The notes under the pieces were generated by a model, which made no database searches, was not told the DNA's origin, and saw only the letters and a list, made by a program, of their open reading frames with translations. DNA of 50,453 nucleotides from Hyphomicrobiales bacterium. GTDB taxonomy: Bacteria; Pseudomonadota; Alphaproteobacteria; Rhizobiales; Xanthobacteraceae. Position numbers and translations under genes: made by a program. Positions 41,864 through 50,453 of this stretch are shown here, in pieces (the stretch's first letter is position 1; each line of letters begins with the position of its first letter). The DNA lies in NCBI GenBank assembly GCA_019075925.1, contig JAGXAC010000002.1:1-50453 (forward strand), read 5' to 3'.

Positions 41864-44199
41864 CAGCCGCCATTATTGTTGCGCGCAGTGCCACGCGCCC
41901 GCTTTTCGAGCGCGGCGAAAACGCGGTCGGACGTCACCGGCAAATCGTTGAAGCGCAGTCCCGTCGCGTCGGCAATGGCGTTGGTGAGCGCCGGCAGAAA
42001 GGCCGCCAGCGAGCCCTCGCCCGCCTCCTTGGCGCCAAAAGGCCCGTGCGGATCGTTGCTTTCGACTATGCCGACCTCGATCGGCGGCGAGTCCTGAATG
42101 GTCGGCACCCGGTAATCGAGCATATTGGCGGTCAGCATGAGACCGTCGTAATACGCGACTTCCTCGCTCATCGCCTGGCCCATGCCCATCCAGACCGAGC
42201 CCTGCACTTGGCCCTCGACCGACAGTCGGTTGAGCGCCTTGCCGCAATCGTGCGCCACCCATACCTTGTCGACAGTGACAACGCCGGTCTCATCGTCGAC
42301 GCTGACCTCGACCACCTGTGCCGAATAGCTGTAGCCCATAGTGCCGCCAATGGCCGCGCCGCGATACTTCTTGCCGCCGTGCGATTCGGGAATGGTTGAA
42401 TAATTGCCGGTGACGGTGATGGTGCCGGTGTCCTTCAATGCTTCGACGACGACCTCGTTGAAGGTCAATCCCTTGTCCTGCGCGCCGGCGCGATAGAGTT
42501 CGCCGAGACACTCGATTTCGCCGGGCTTCGCGTCGAGCTTGCGGGCGGCTGCGGCGATCAACACCGCTTTCAGATTATTGGCGGCGTCGATCGCGGCGTT
42601 GCCGACCAGGAAAGTCACGCGCGAGGAATAGGAGCCATTGTCCTTCGGCACGACGTCGCTGTCGCCGGTGACAATGCGGACACGAGAAAGATCGAGGCCG
42701 AGCACCTCGGCGACGCTCTGCACCAGGACGGTCGAAGACCCCTGGCCGATTTCGGCGGCTCCGGTCAGGAGCACGATCGAGCCGTCGAAATCGAGTTTGA
42801 GCTTGACTGTCGCATGCGGCTCGCCGGTCCAGTTCACCGGCTTCGATGCGCCGCTGATATAATGCGAGCAGGCCATGCCGAAACCCTTGCGGACATGGCC
42901 GTTGCCGCGCTGCCTGCCCTTGCGGTTTTTCCAGCCACTTTCCCGCTCGACCCAGTCCAGACATTCCGGCAGGCCGTAACTGTTCACCATCAGATCGTTG
43001 TCGGTAAACGTCGGCGGCGGCGGCAGAAGATTCACGCGGCGGACTGCGAATGGATCGAGATCGAGCTCTCGCGCCATGGCGTCGAGCAGGCTCTCAAACG
43101 CAAACCGGACATCGACGGTGCCGTGGCCGCGGAAAGCGCCGCAAGGCGGCGTATTCGTCAATACCCGCTTGCCGACGTATTTCACGTTATGCAGGTCGTA
43201 GATCGCGTACAGCATCGAGCCGGCATAGAGGATAGTGACAATGCCATAGCCCGAATGCGCGCCGCCGCGCATGATGGCTTCGCACTCGACGCCGGTGATC
43301 CGGCCATCCTTGCGCATGCCGATTTTCAGGCGGATGTCGGTTTCCGGCCGGCCGCGATGGGTAATGAAGGTTTCTTCGCGGTTGACCACGATACGCACGC
43401 AGCCGCTCGCCTTGCGCGCAAGCAACGCGGCGATCAGTTCGACATTGAGCGTCTCGGTGCGGCAACCGAAGCCGCCGCCGACATGCGGCTTGATCACGCG
43501 AATGCGCGACATATCCATGTCGAGGATTTGCGCCAGCATCAGGTGTACGTAATAAGGCACCTGCGTCGAAGCATGCACGGTAATGCGATCCCGCTCGGCG
43601 TCGTAATCGGCGACCGCGGCGTGCATCTCCATCTGGTTCTGACAGACTTCGGCGCAGTTATAGTTCGCTTCGCGCACCAGATCGGAGGCGGCGAACGCCG
43701 CCTGCACGTCGCCGATCTCGAAGAAGACGTCGCGTTCGATATTTTTCGGGCGCCTCTCGTGAAGTTCGACGGCATCCGGCGCCAACGCCGCTTTTGCCGT
43801 ATGATAGGCTGGCAATTCACGCGCCTTCAGCTTGATCCGCCGGACCGCTTCGCGCGCGGTCACATCGTCCAGCGCGGCAACGGCGGCGACCGGTTCGCCA
43901 CAATAGCGCACGCGATCTCGCGCCAGCGGATGTTCGCTGCGCGCGATCGGCAGCACGCCGAACCCCTTGTCGCAATCGGCGCCGGTGACGATCGCCTTGA
44001 CGCCCGGCAACTTGAGCGCCTCCGAAACATCGACCTCCAGGATTTCCGCGTGTGAATACGGGCTGCGGAAAATACGGCCGGCCAGCATCCCCGGCGCGAT
44101 GAAATCGGCGGTGTATTTGGCGCGGCCGGAAACTTTCTCGGGTCCGTCGACCAGCGGTACATAGTCGCCGATGTTATGCGCCGGCAGGACTTCGTTCAC
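41863..44199 (-). CDS. hcrA: 4-hydroxybenzoyl-CoA reductase, alpha (molybdenum) subunit
   Basis: A 778-residue molybdopterin-binding subunit. It shows [20 protein letters not shown], the Moco-binding [38 protein letters not shown] and [13 protein letters not shown], whose EAGEG includes the conserved active-site glutamate. It removes the para-hydroxyl of 4-hydroxybenzoyl-CoA to give benzoyl-CoA, the entry to anaerobic ring reduction. The GTG at 44199 overlaps the hcrC stop by four bases and gives 778 residues, near the usual 770; the longer frame runs inside hcrC. Order hcrC-hcrA-hcrB on the minus strand. Confidence 0.93.
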   Translation of the reverse strand: MNEVLPAHNIGDYVPLVDGPEKVSGRAKYTADFIAPGMLAGRIFRSPYSHAEILEVDVSEALKLPGVKAIVTGADCDKGFGVLPIARSEHPLARDRVRYCGEPVAAVAALDDVTAREAVRRIKLKARELPAYHTAKAALAPDAVELHERRPKNIERDVFFEIGDVQAAFAASDLVREANYNCAEVCQNQMEMHAAVADYDAERDRITVHASTQVPYYVHLMLAQILDMDMSRIRVIKPHVGGGFGCRTETLNVELIAALLARKASGCVRIVVNREETFITHRGRPETDIRLKIGMRKDGRITGVECEAIMRGGAHSGYGIVTILYAGSMLYAIYDLHNVKYVGKRVLTNTPPCGAFRGHGTVDVRFAFESLLDAMARELDLDPFAVRRVNLLPPPPTFTDNDLMVNSYGLPECLDWVERESGWKNRKGRQRGNGHVRKGFGMACSHYISGASKPVNWTGEPHATVKLKLDFDGSIVLLTGAAEIGQGSSTVLVQSVAEVLGLDLSRVRIVTGDSDVVPKDNGSYSSRVTFLVGNAAIDAANNLKAVLIAAAARKLDAKPGEIECLGELYRAGAQDKGLTFNEVVVEALKDTGTITVTGNYSTIPESHGGKKYRGAAIGGTMGYSYSAQVVEVSVDDETGVVTVDKVWVAHDCGKALNRLSVEGQVQGSVWMGMGQAMSEEVAYYDGLMLTANMLDYRVPTIQDSPPIEVGIVESNDPHGPFGAKEAGEGSLAAFLPALTNAIADATGLRFNDLPVTSDRVFAALEKRARGTARNNNGG

Positions 44200-44678
44200 G
44201 GCGAGGCACCCGCTGCGTGCAACTGCGCGGCGTATTGCACCGCCTCGATGATTTTCACGTAGCCGGTGCAGCGGCAGATATTGCTGCCGAGCGCTTCGCG
44301 GATTTCGTCTTCGCTCGGTCGCGGATTGCGCCGCAGGAGCCCGGCCGACGCCATGACGAATCCGGGCGTGCAGTAGCCGCATTGCGACCCAAGTTTTTCA
44401 TGGAAGCCACGCTGCACCGCCGACAGCCGACCGTCGCTGACCAGCGATTCGACGGTGTCGACCCGGCGACCATCGGCGAGCGCCGCAAGCATCAAACATG
44501 AAAGCCGCGGTTGATCGTCCACGAGTACGGTGCAGGCGCCGCATTCGCCGCCGTCGCAGCCCGTTTTCGTGCCGGTCAGGCCGACGACTTCCCGCAAATA
44601 GTCCAGCAACAAAACGTTTTCAGTTATCGCATCGGTGCGGGCGCGGCCGTTGAGCGTGAGCTGAAGAATGCGCGCCAT
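44196..44678 (-). CDS. hcrC: 4-hydroxybenzoyl-CoA reductase, gamma (2Fe-2S) subunit
   Basis: A 160-residue iron-sulfur subunit. The plant-type 2Fe-2S cluster uses C41, C46, C49 and C61 ([18 protein letters not shown]); the second uses C100, C103, C135 and C137 ([16 protein letters not shown]). It passes electrons between the 4Fe-4S/FAD subunit and the molybdenum site. It is the first gene of the reductase set, followed by hcrA with a four-base overlap. The motifs alone would fit any xanthine-oxidase-family small subunit; the partner genes fix the assignment. Confidence 0.93.
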   Translation of the reverse strand: MARILQLTLNGRARTDAITENVLLLDYLREVVGLTGTKTGCDGGECGACTVLVDDQPRLSCLMLAALADGRRVDTVESLVSDGRLSAVQRGFHEKLGSQCGYCTPGFVMASAGLLRRNPRPSEDEIREALGSNICRCTGYVKIIEAVQYAAQLHAAGASP

Positions 44679-44747
44679 ACGGGCTTTCCGCGGCTTGTTC
44701 TAAATTGTGTCGTCCTCTTATCAGTATCCGTCATTGCATTCAAATCG

Positions 44748-45170
44748 CTACATTTGAAAGCGCGAGACGATGTCATCGGGGATCGGCAACGCCTTGATGC
44801 CGGATGGACTGGCGGCGTCACGTGTGGCCCAGACGCGACTCTCACGGCCTTCGACGGCGAGCGCGCCAGCGATCATCAGCCGATGCGCCACGTCGAAACT
44901 CGACCGGCGAAACTCGCCGATCTGCGAATAGAGTTCGACGACGTCACCGAAGCGGGCCGGCGTCACGAAGCGGGCACTGACGTCAACCAGCGGAAGAATG
45001 ATGCCGAGCGCGCCGGACATGTTTTCCGGCTTCACACCCAGCGCCGTTTCAAAAAGGATCCACGTACCCCAATCGAAGTATTCGAAGAACCGGCTGTTGA
45101 ACACGATGCCGGCCGGGTCGCAATGAGCCCATTCGACGGTGAATTGGCGGCGGCTGACGAGGTTTGGCAT
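44748..45170 (-). CDS. 4-hydroxybenzoyl-CoA thioesterase (hotdog fold)
   Basis: A 140-residue hotdog enzyme. WAHCDPAGIVFNSRFFEYFDWG contains the family's catalytic Asp in the CDPAGI motif (cited as VEWAHCDPAGIVF). It hydrolyses 4-hydroxybenzoyl-CoA or a similar aryl-CoA. Beside the reductase it may keep CoA from being trapped, or release the free acid. The ATG at 45170 is preferred because GGAA lies six bases before it and the length equals the characterised enzyme (about 141); a TTG at 45233 would add 21 residues. It is 69 bases ahead of hcrC and probably in the same operon. Confidence 0.82.
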   Translation of the reverse strand: MPNLVSRRQFTVEWAHCDPAGIVFNSRFFEYFDWGTWILFETALGVKPENMSGALGIILPLVDVSARFVTPARFGDVVELYSQIGEFRRSSFDVAHRLMIAGALAVEGRESRVWATRDAASPSGIKALPIPDDIVSRFQM

Positions 45171-45405
45171 GCGCATTTCCGAGGACCGAACGGGCGTATC
45201 GAAGCGCATGGCTTCGGTCAAACGGTTGTCCAAGACGTCTGCCTAAAAAGTGAACAGTTATTTTCAATGGTTTTCGGCATGGCGGCTTAAAAATTAGGCG
45301 ATGATGTTGCACGAATCGAATTCAAAATGAGCCTCGCGGCGCGGCGCAAAATTCCTCACATGACAATTTTGCCGCCAACCCAAAGGTTTAGCGCCAATCG
45401 GCGAT

Positions 45406-45420
45406 TGGCACGCTCTTTGC
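45406..45420 (+). promoter_or_regulatory. Sigma-54 (-24/-12) promoter of the urt operon
   Basis: TGGCAC, five bases, TTGC matches the RpoN consensus, with GG at 45407-45408 and GC at 45419-45420 twelve bases apart. A perfect palindrome, GCCAATC (45393-45399) and GATTGGC (45403-45409), overlaps the -24 element. It implies control by an NtrC-type activator under nitrogen limitation. Transcription should begin near 45432, about 50 bases before urtA. Confidence 0.82.
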
Positions 45421-45480
45421 GATCTATGCGATGGCGTGACGGCCCCTTGCTGTTCGCGCGCGTCAACAGAGGACATCGCG

Positions 45481-46803
45481 ATGCTCAACTCTACTGGCGT
45501 GGTCGCCGCTCAGCGACCGTGGAGCCGCCGCTGGCTCACCGCCGTGGCTGGTCTTGCCCTTGGCGTTATGACGGCGTCCGCCGCGCGGGCCGAGGATACG
45601 ATCAAGGTCGGTATTCTCCATTCGCTCTCCGGCACGATGGCCATCAGCGAAACGACGCTGAAGGATGTGGTGCTGATGCTCATCGATCAGCAGAACAAGA
45701 AGGGCGGCTTGCTCGGCAAGAAGCTCGAAGCCGTCGTCGTCGATCCGGCTTCCAACTGGCCGCTGTTCGCGGAAAAAGCCCGCGAATTGATCAGCAAAGA
45801 CCATGTGTCGGTCGTATTCGGCTGCTGGACGTCGGTGTCGCGCAAATCGGTGCTGCCGGTGTTCAAAGAGCTCAACAATCTCTTGTTTTATCCGGTTCAG
45901 TACGAAGGCGAGGAAAGCGAGCGCAACGTCATTTATACCGGCGCCGCGCCCAATCAGCAGGCAATCCCTGCCGTCGATTATTTGGCCAGCCCGGATGGCG
46001 GCAGCGTCAAGCGCTGGGTGCTGGAAGGCACCGATTATGTTTATCCGCGCACCACTAACAAGATCCTTGAAGCCTACTTGAGGGATGTCCTCAAAGTCGC
46101 TCCCGAGGACATCATGATCAACTACACGCCATTCGGCTTCTCCGACTGGCAGACCGAAGTGTCGAAGATCAAGGCGTTTGGCTCGGCCGGCAAGAAGACC
46201 GCAGTCGTATCGACAATCAACGGCGACGCCAACGTTCCGTTCTACAAGGAGCTCGGCAACCAGGGGATCAAGGCGACCGACATTCCGGTGGTTGCCTTCT
46301 CGGTCGGTGAGGAAGAGCTTGCCGGCCTTGATACCAAACCGCTAGTCGGCCATCTGGCCGCCTGGAACTATTTCGAATCGATCAAGACGCCGGCGAACGA
46401 GGCCTTCATCAAAGCGTGGCACGAGTTCATCAAGAACCCGAAGCGCACCACCAACGATCCGATGGAAGCCCACTACATCGGTTTCAATATGTGGGTGAAG
46501 GCGGTGGAGAAAGCCGGCACCGCCGATCCGGACAAGGTGATCGAAGCATTGCCCGGCACCAGGCAAGCCAACCTGACCGGCGGCGTCTCCGAGTTGCTGC
46601 CGAACCACCACATCACCAAACCGGTGTTCATCGGCGAGATCCGGCCCGACGGCCAGTTCGACGTGGTCTGGAAGACCAAGGATCTGGTCCCCGGCGCCGC
46701 CTGGTCGCCCTACATCGCGACCTCGAAAAATCTCATCGGCGATTGGGTCAAGCTCAAATGCGGCAATTACAACACGGTCACAAAGAAATGCGGAGGCGCG
46801 TAA
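45481..46803 (+). CDS. urtA: Urea ABC transporter substrate-binding protein
   Basis: A 440-residue periplasmic binding protein. A 36-residue signal peptide (RWLTAVAGLALGVMTASAARA) precedes EDTIKVGILHSLSGTMAISE, the conserved UrtA/AmiC-type beginning. KDVVLMLIDQQNKKGGLLGK, FGCWTSVSRKSVLPVF, LLFYPVQYEGEE and DPMEAHYIGFNMW are strongly UrtA-specific. It binds urea (or short amides) and delivers it to UrtBC. The ATG at 45481 has AGAGGA eight bases before it. A hairpin separates it from urtB, probably letting the binding protein be made in excess. Confidence 0.93.
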   Translation: MLNSTGVVAAQRPWSRRWLTAVAGLALGVMTASAARAEDTIKVGILHSLSGTMAISETTLKDVVLMLIDQQNKKGGLLGKKLEAVVVDPASNWPLFAEKARELISKDHVSVVFGCWTSVSRKSVLPVFKELNNLLFYPVQYEGEESERNVIYTGAAPNQQAIPAVDYLASPDGGSVKRWVLEGTDYVYPRTTNKILEAYLRDVLKVAPEDIMINYTPFGFSDWQTEVSKIKAFGSAGKKTAVVSTINGDANVPFYKELGNQGIKATDIPVVAFSVGEEELAGLDTKPLVGHLAAWNYFESIKTPANEAFIKAWHEFIKNPKRTTNDPMEAHYIGFNMWVKAVEKAGTADPDKVIEALPGTRQANLTGGVSELLPNHHITKPVFIGEIRPDGQFDVVWKTKDLVPGAAWSPYIATSKNLIGDWVKLKCGNYNTVTKKCGGA

Positions 46804-46830
46804 GCGCAACCAGAACACCGTAACGACGAC

Positions 46831-46863
46831 GCAGCGGGGAGGCGGCATACGCCTTCCCGCTGT
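46831..46863 (+). promoter_or_regulatory. Intercistronic hairpin between urtA and urtB
   Basis: AGCGGGGAGGCG (46833-46844) pairs with CGCCTTCCCGCT (46850-46861) around GCATA, with one G-T pair. There is no T-run. Such hairpins after binding-protein genes protect the upstream message from 3' exonucleases or reduce read-through. Confidence 0.6.
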
Positions 46864-46934
46864 GCTCCAACTAACTAAGAGAAGCTGATCTTGGCTCGCG
46901 AGAGCGGATAAGGCTTGGTTCCGGGAACTTCGGG

Positions 46935-48542
46935 ATGCGTTTTTGCCGAGCTTGCCTCGTCGCTCTGATAGTGGCCCTGTGCTTCGCGCCCGGTTGGGAG
47001 ACCGCGCGCGCGGCAAGCGTGGCCGATGCGATTGCCCATTTCACCGCCGACGACTTCAGCGAAACGTTGACCGGCATCAAGGCGATCGCCAGCAGCGGCG
47101 ACCCGCGCGCCGAAACCATCCTTCGCGCCTTGCAGGACGGCCAGCTTCAGTTCAGCGCCGAGCGCAAGGCGGTCTACATCAAAGACAATTCCGGCAAACT
47201 GACCGATGCGGCAACCGGCCAGCCCATCAGCGGCGATGCGCCCGCCGATACCGACAACGTTCGTATCAACAATCGGCTGCGCGGGGCGATCGACGCCGCG
47301 CTTGGCGGCCTGACGCTGCTCGCCAAAAGTCCGGCGACGCGTTACGACGCCGCGCAGGCTGTCTTCAAGTCGCGGCAGGCCAGCGCGCTGCCGACACTCG
47401 TTGCCGCTATCGCCAACGAACAAGACCCGAAGGTCAAGCACGCCATGCAGGAGGCGCGCGCGGCGATCATCCTGAGCGGAGCGGCGAGCGACCAAGACAA
47501 GCTGGCCGCGGTTGAGATCATCCGCCAGCGCGGCGACCAGGATTCGCTTGGCCTGCTTGCCAGTCTGCCGACAAATATGTCGGCAACGGTCATGAAGCGC
47601 GTCACCGCCGCCATCAATACCATCAAGAATCGCCTGGCGTTATGGGAAGCGGTTCAGAATGCCTGGTACGGGATTTCGCTCGGTTCGGTATTGCTGCTCG
47701 CAGCCATCGGCCTTGCCATCACCTTCGGCGTGATGGGCGTGATCAACATGGCGCACGGCGAAATGGTCATGCTCGGCGCCTATGTGACCTTTGTCGTGCA
47801 GGACATCATTCGTGCAAACGATCCGGCCTTGTTCGACTATTCGCTCGCCATCGCCATTCCGGCTTCTTTTCTGGTCGCCGGCGGTGTCGGCATCCTGATC
47901 GAACGCTGTATCATCCGCTTTCTTTACGGCAGGCCGCTCGAAACGCTATTGGCGACCTGGGGCCTGTCGTTGATCCTGCAACAGGCGGTGCGCACGGCGT
48001 TCGGTCCGAACAACCGCGAGGTCGGCAATCCATCGTGGATGAGCGGCGCCGTCGACGTTGGCGGCATCACCATCACCTATAACCGTCTATGGATCATTTG
48101 CTTCGCGATCGCAGTATTCATTGCGCTGCTGGCGTTGCTGCGCTTCACCCGCTTCGGCCTCGAAATGCGCGCGGTAACGCAGAATCGTTCGATGGCCGCC
48201 TCGATGGGCATCCGCACCAGCCGAGTCGACGCCCTCACTTTCGGGCTCGGCTCCGGCGTCGCCGGCATGGCCGGCGTGGCGCTGTCGCAGATCGACAACG
48301 TCAGCCCCAACCTCGGCCAAGGCTATATCATCGACAGTTTCATGGTCGTGGTATTTGGCGGCGTCGGCAATCTCTGGGGCACCTTGGTCGGTTCCTTTGT
48401 CCTCGGCATCGCCAATAAGTTCCTCGAACCATACGCCGGCGCGGTGCTGGGCAAGATAGCGATCCTCGTGCTCATCATCCTGTTCATCCAAAAACGGCCG
48501 CGCGGCATGTTCGCGCTCAAGGGCAGAGCGATCGAGGCATGA
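46935..48542 (+). CDS. urtB: Urea ABC transporter permease UrtB
   Basis: A 535-residue permease of the LivH type. A signal-like segment and about 200 periplasmic residues (the UrtB-specific extension with ADAIAHFTADDFSETLTGIK and AAINTIKNRLALWE) precede 8 or so membrane segments. The permease core shows GLAITFGVMGVINMAHGEMV and the family loop GMRTSR-like SMGIRTSRVDALTFGLGSGVAG. It forms the urea channel with UrtC. Its stop overlaps urtC by four bases. Confidence 0.92.
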   Translation: MRFCRACLVALIVALCFAPGWETARAASVADAIAHFTADDFSETLTGIKAIASSGDPRAETILRALQDGQLQFSAERKAVYIKDNSGKLTDAATGQPISGDAPADTDNVRINNRLRGAIDAALGGLTLLAKSPATRYDAAQAVFKSRQASALPTLVAAIANEQDPKVKHAMQEARAAIILSGAASDQDKLAAVEIIRQRGDQDSLGLLASLPTNMSATVMKRVTAAINTIKNRLALWEAVQNAWYGISLGSVLLLAAIGLAITFGVMGVINMAHGEMVMLGAYVTFVVQDIIRANDPALFDYSLAIAIPASFLVAGGVGILIERCIIRFLYGRPLETLLATWGLSLILQQAVRTAFGPNNREVGNPSWMSGAVDVGGITITYNRLWIICFAIAVFIALLALLRFTRFGLEMRAVTQNRSMAASMGIRTSRVDALTFGLGSGVAGMAGVALSQIDNVSPNLGQGYIIDSFMVVVFGGVGNLWGTLVGSFVLGIANKFLEPYAGAVLGKIAILVLIILFIQKRPRGMFALKGRAIEA

Positions 48543-49690
48543 CCCCGCACATTCTGATCCGATCGTTGGACCGCGGCGCGATTGTGTTTCTGTCGGCCGT
48601 CGCTTGCATTGCGATTGTGGTGCCGGTGCTCAATCTCGCCATGCCGCCGACATCGGCGTTGTATGTTCCCACCTATCTGGTCGCGCTGTTCGGCAAATAC
48701 GCCTGCTATGCGCTGCTTGCATTGTCGATCGACCTGATCTGGGGCTATTGCGGCATTCTCTCGCTCGGGCACGGCGCCTTCTTCGCGCTCGGCGGTTACG
48801 CCATGGGCATGTATCTGATGCGGCAGATCGGCACCCGCGGCGTTTACGCCAATCCGATCCTGCCGGATTTCATGGTGTTCCTGAACTGGAAGCAGTTGCC
48901 GGTCTCCTGGTACGGCTTCCAGTACTTCCCCTATGCGGCGCTGATGGTGCTCGTGGTGCCGGGCGTGCTTGCTTTCGTCTTCGGCTGGTTCGCGTTTCGC
49001 AGCCGTGTGACCGGCGTCTATCTGTCGATCATTACGCAGGCGCTCACATTCGCGCTGATGCTCGGCTTTTTCCGCAATAATTTCGGTTTCGGCGGCAACA
49101 ATGGGCTGACCGACTTCAAGGACATTCTCGGCTTCAGCGTTCAGGCGGAAACGACGCGCAACGCGTTGTTTTCAATTTCCTGCGTCGCGATCATGATCAG
49201 CTTTCTCCTCTGCCGCGCAATTATTACCTCGAAGTTCGGCAAGGTGCTGATCGCCATCCGCGATGCCGAGGCGCGGACGCGGTTCCTCGGTTACCGGGTA
49301 GAGTCTTACAAGCTTTTCGTGTTCACGCTGTCGGCCTGCATGGCCGGAGTCGCCGGCGCGCTGTACGTACCGCAGGTCGGCATTATCAACCCAAGCGAGT
49401 TCGCCCCCGCCAATTCCATCGAAGCGGTAATTTGGGTCGCCGTCGGCGGACGCGGCACGCTCACCGGCGCGGTGATCGGCGCCGTGCTGGTCAACTACGC
49501 CAAAACCTATTTCACCTCCGGATTTCTGGCGGCTTATTGGCTATTCGTGTTGGGTGCGCTGTTCATCCTGGTGACGCTGTTGTTGCCGCGCGGCGTGGTC
49601 GGCACGCTGCGGCAGTGGAACGCGTTGCGTCGAGATCGGGCATCCGCCGCCGCCGAAGACGGCGTACGTGAACCGTTGCCGGCGGAGTGA
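48539..49690 (+). CDS. urtC: Urea ABC transporter permease UrtC
   Basis: A 383-residue LivM-type permease with about ten membrane segments. LLALSIDLIWGYCGILSLGHG and FALGGYAMGMYLM are the conserved opening; GFGGNNGLTDFKDILGF and IRDAEARTRFLGYRVESYKLF follow, the last being the coupling loop that contacts the ATPases. It pairs with UrtB. The frame overlaps urtB (ATGA) and urtD begins seven bases after its stop. Confidence 0.93.
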   Translation: MTPHILIRSLDRGAIVFLSAVACIAIVVPVLNLAMPPTSALYVPTYLVALFGKYACYALLALSIDLIWGYCGILSLGHGAFFALGGYAMGMYLMRQIGTRGVYANPILPDFMVFLNWKQLPVSWYGFQYFPYAALMVLVVPGVLAFVFGWFAFRSRVTGVYLSIITQALTFALMLGFFRNNFGFGGNNGLTDFKDILGFSVQAETTRNALFSISCVAIMISFLLCRAIITSKFGKVLIAIRDAEARTRFLGYRVESYKLFVFTLSACMAGVAGALYVPQVGIINPSEFAPANSIEAVIWVAVGGRGTLTGAVIGAVLVNYAKTYFTSGFLAAYWLFVLGALFILVTLLLPRGVVGTLRQWNALRRDRASAAAEDGVREPLPAE

Positions 49691-49697
49691 GGACGAC

Positions 49698-50447
49698 ATG
49701 GAAGCGCTGACCACCGCCCTCCTCTATCTCAACGGCGTGACCGTCTCGTTCGACGGCTTCAGGGCGCTCAACAATTTGTCGTTCACCGTCGAACCCGGTG
49801 AGATGCGCGCCATTATCGGCCCCAATGGCGCCGGCAAAACCACCATGATGGACGTGGTCACCGGCAAGACCCGTCCCGACCTCGGCGACGTCATGTTCGA
49901 CGGCTCCTACGATCTCACCCGGCTGGACGAAGCCGAGATCGCCGAATTGGGAATTGGCCGCAAATTTCAGAAGCCGACCGTATTTGAAAACCAAACCGTC
50001 GCCGATAACCTGAAGCTGGCGCTTAAATCCGACCGCCGCGCGCGCGCGGCCTTATGGTGGCAGGAAAGCGCCGCCGAACGCGGCCGCACCGATGAATTGC
50101 TGGCGACCATTCGCTTGACCACCGAGCGCAATCGTCTGGCCGGCAGCCTGTCGCACGGGCAACGGCAGTGGCTCGAAATCGGCATGCTGCTGGCGCAGGA
50201 TCCCAAACTCCTCTTGGTCGATGAGCCGGTTGCCGGCATGACGGACAAGGAGACCCAGCAAACCGCCGAATTGCTCAAGGAAATCAACCGCGACCGCACG
50301 GTGGTGGTGGTCGAACATGATATGGCCTTCGTCCGCGAGCTCGGCGTCAAGGTCACCTGTCTGCACGAAGGCGCGGTGCTTGCCGAAGGCACGATCGACC
50401 AAGTCTCGTCAAACGAGCGCGTGGTCGAAGTTTATTTGGGACGATAG
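49698..50447 (+). CDS. urtD: Urea ABC transporter ATP-binding protein UrtD
   Basis: A 249-residue LivG-type ATPase: Walker A IGPNGAGKTT, the family stretch LGIGRKFQKPTVFENQTV, signature LSHGQRQWLEIGMLL, Walker B LLLVDEPVAGM and the H-loop VEHD. It drives urea uptake with UrtE, whose gene is expected just past the right edge (only six bases remain after the stop). The ATG at 49698 gives MEALTTALLYLNGV; a GTG frame upstream would overlap urtC and is unlikely. Confidence 0.93.
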   Translation: MEALTTALLYLNGVTVSFDGFRALNNLSFTVEPGEMRAIIGPNGAGKTTMMDVVTGKTRPDLGDVMFDGSYDLTRLDEAEIAELGIGRKFQKPTVFENQTVADNLKLALKSDRRARAALWWQESAAERGRTDELLATIRLTTERNRLAGSLSHGQRQWLEIGMLLAQDPKLLLVDEPVAGMTDKETQQTAELLKEINRDRTVVVVEHDMAFVRELGVKVTCLHEGAVLAEGTIDQVSSNERVVEVYLGR

Positions 50448-50453
50448 CGTTAT

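Noticed and set aside
42814-44055. A 413-codon plus-strand frame
   Set aside because: It is the antisense of hcrA, whose family motifs are unmistakable; its composition is typical of GC-rich shadow frames.
1-50453. CRISPR arrays, tRNA or rRNA genes, insertion sequences
   Set aside because: I saw no regularly spaced repeats, no cloverleaf-forming tRNA-like stretch and no transposase frame; a tRNA could still be missed by eye.

Overview
The window looks like the chromosome of a GC-rich alphaproteobacterium, most likely order Hyphomicrobiales near Bradyrhizobium, Rhodopseudomonas or Pseudolabrys. The clues are an LTXXQ-motif periplasmic protein, an HcrABC-type 4-hydroxybenzoyl-CoA reductase, a urtABCD urea transporter with a sigma-54 promoter, and frequent GTG/TTG starts. 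The taxonomic placement is inference; no rRNA or tRNA gene was found.

Bases 1 to about 17,950 form a defence island. From the left it holds the start of an MmeI-like restriction-modification enzyme, an ExoI-family exonuclease, and an ImmA/IrrE peptidase plus XRE repressor pair resembling CapP/CapH. Divergent from these is a complete type III CBASS operon: TRIP13-like Cap6, two HORMA-type proteins, a CD-NTase and the NucC nuclease. Next come an HExxH protein of unknown role, a Gabija-like helicase and OLD-nuclease pair, and a module I do not recognise as a named system (GHKL ATPase, Cys-rich protein, 116-residue protein, STAS-like/winged-helix protein). An AbiEi/AbiEii pair follows, whose toxin carries an added WYL domain and zinc finger. 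Two roughly 110-bp imperfect direct repeats bracket the Gabija plus unknown-module block. The island ends with an excisionase-like gene and the 3' stump of radC, which marks the right boundary.

Bases 18,290 to 22,310 are ordinary core-type genes: a periplasmic LTXXQ protein, a two-REC response regulator, a hotdog thioesterase, a tandem AprI/Inh-type inhibitor and small membrane or secreted proteins. Bases 22,651 to 38,371 form an exopolysaccharide locus, nearly all on the plus strand. It encodes a Wzz/BY-kinase-like co-polymerase with a lost P-loop, an O-antigen polymerase/ligase-type protein, five glycosyltransferases, a FemAB-like acyltransferase, a polysaccharide deacetylase, a flippase, a Tat-exported GH10 hydrolase and an FkbH-like HAD protein. 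No initiating phosphoglycosyl transferase or outer-membrane export protein is present.

Bases 39,230 to 45,170 encode activation of (4-hydroxy)benzoate to its CoA ester, dehydroxylation by HcrCAB, and a 4-hydroxybenzoyl-CoA thioesterase, suggesting anaerobic aromatic catabolism. From a clear -24/-12 promoter at 45,406, urtABCD runs off the right edge and provides nitrogen-regulated uptake of urea.
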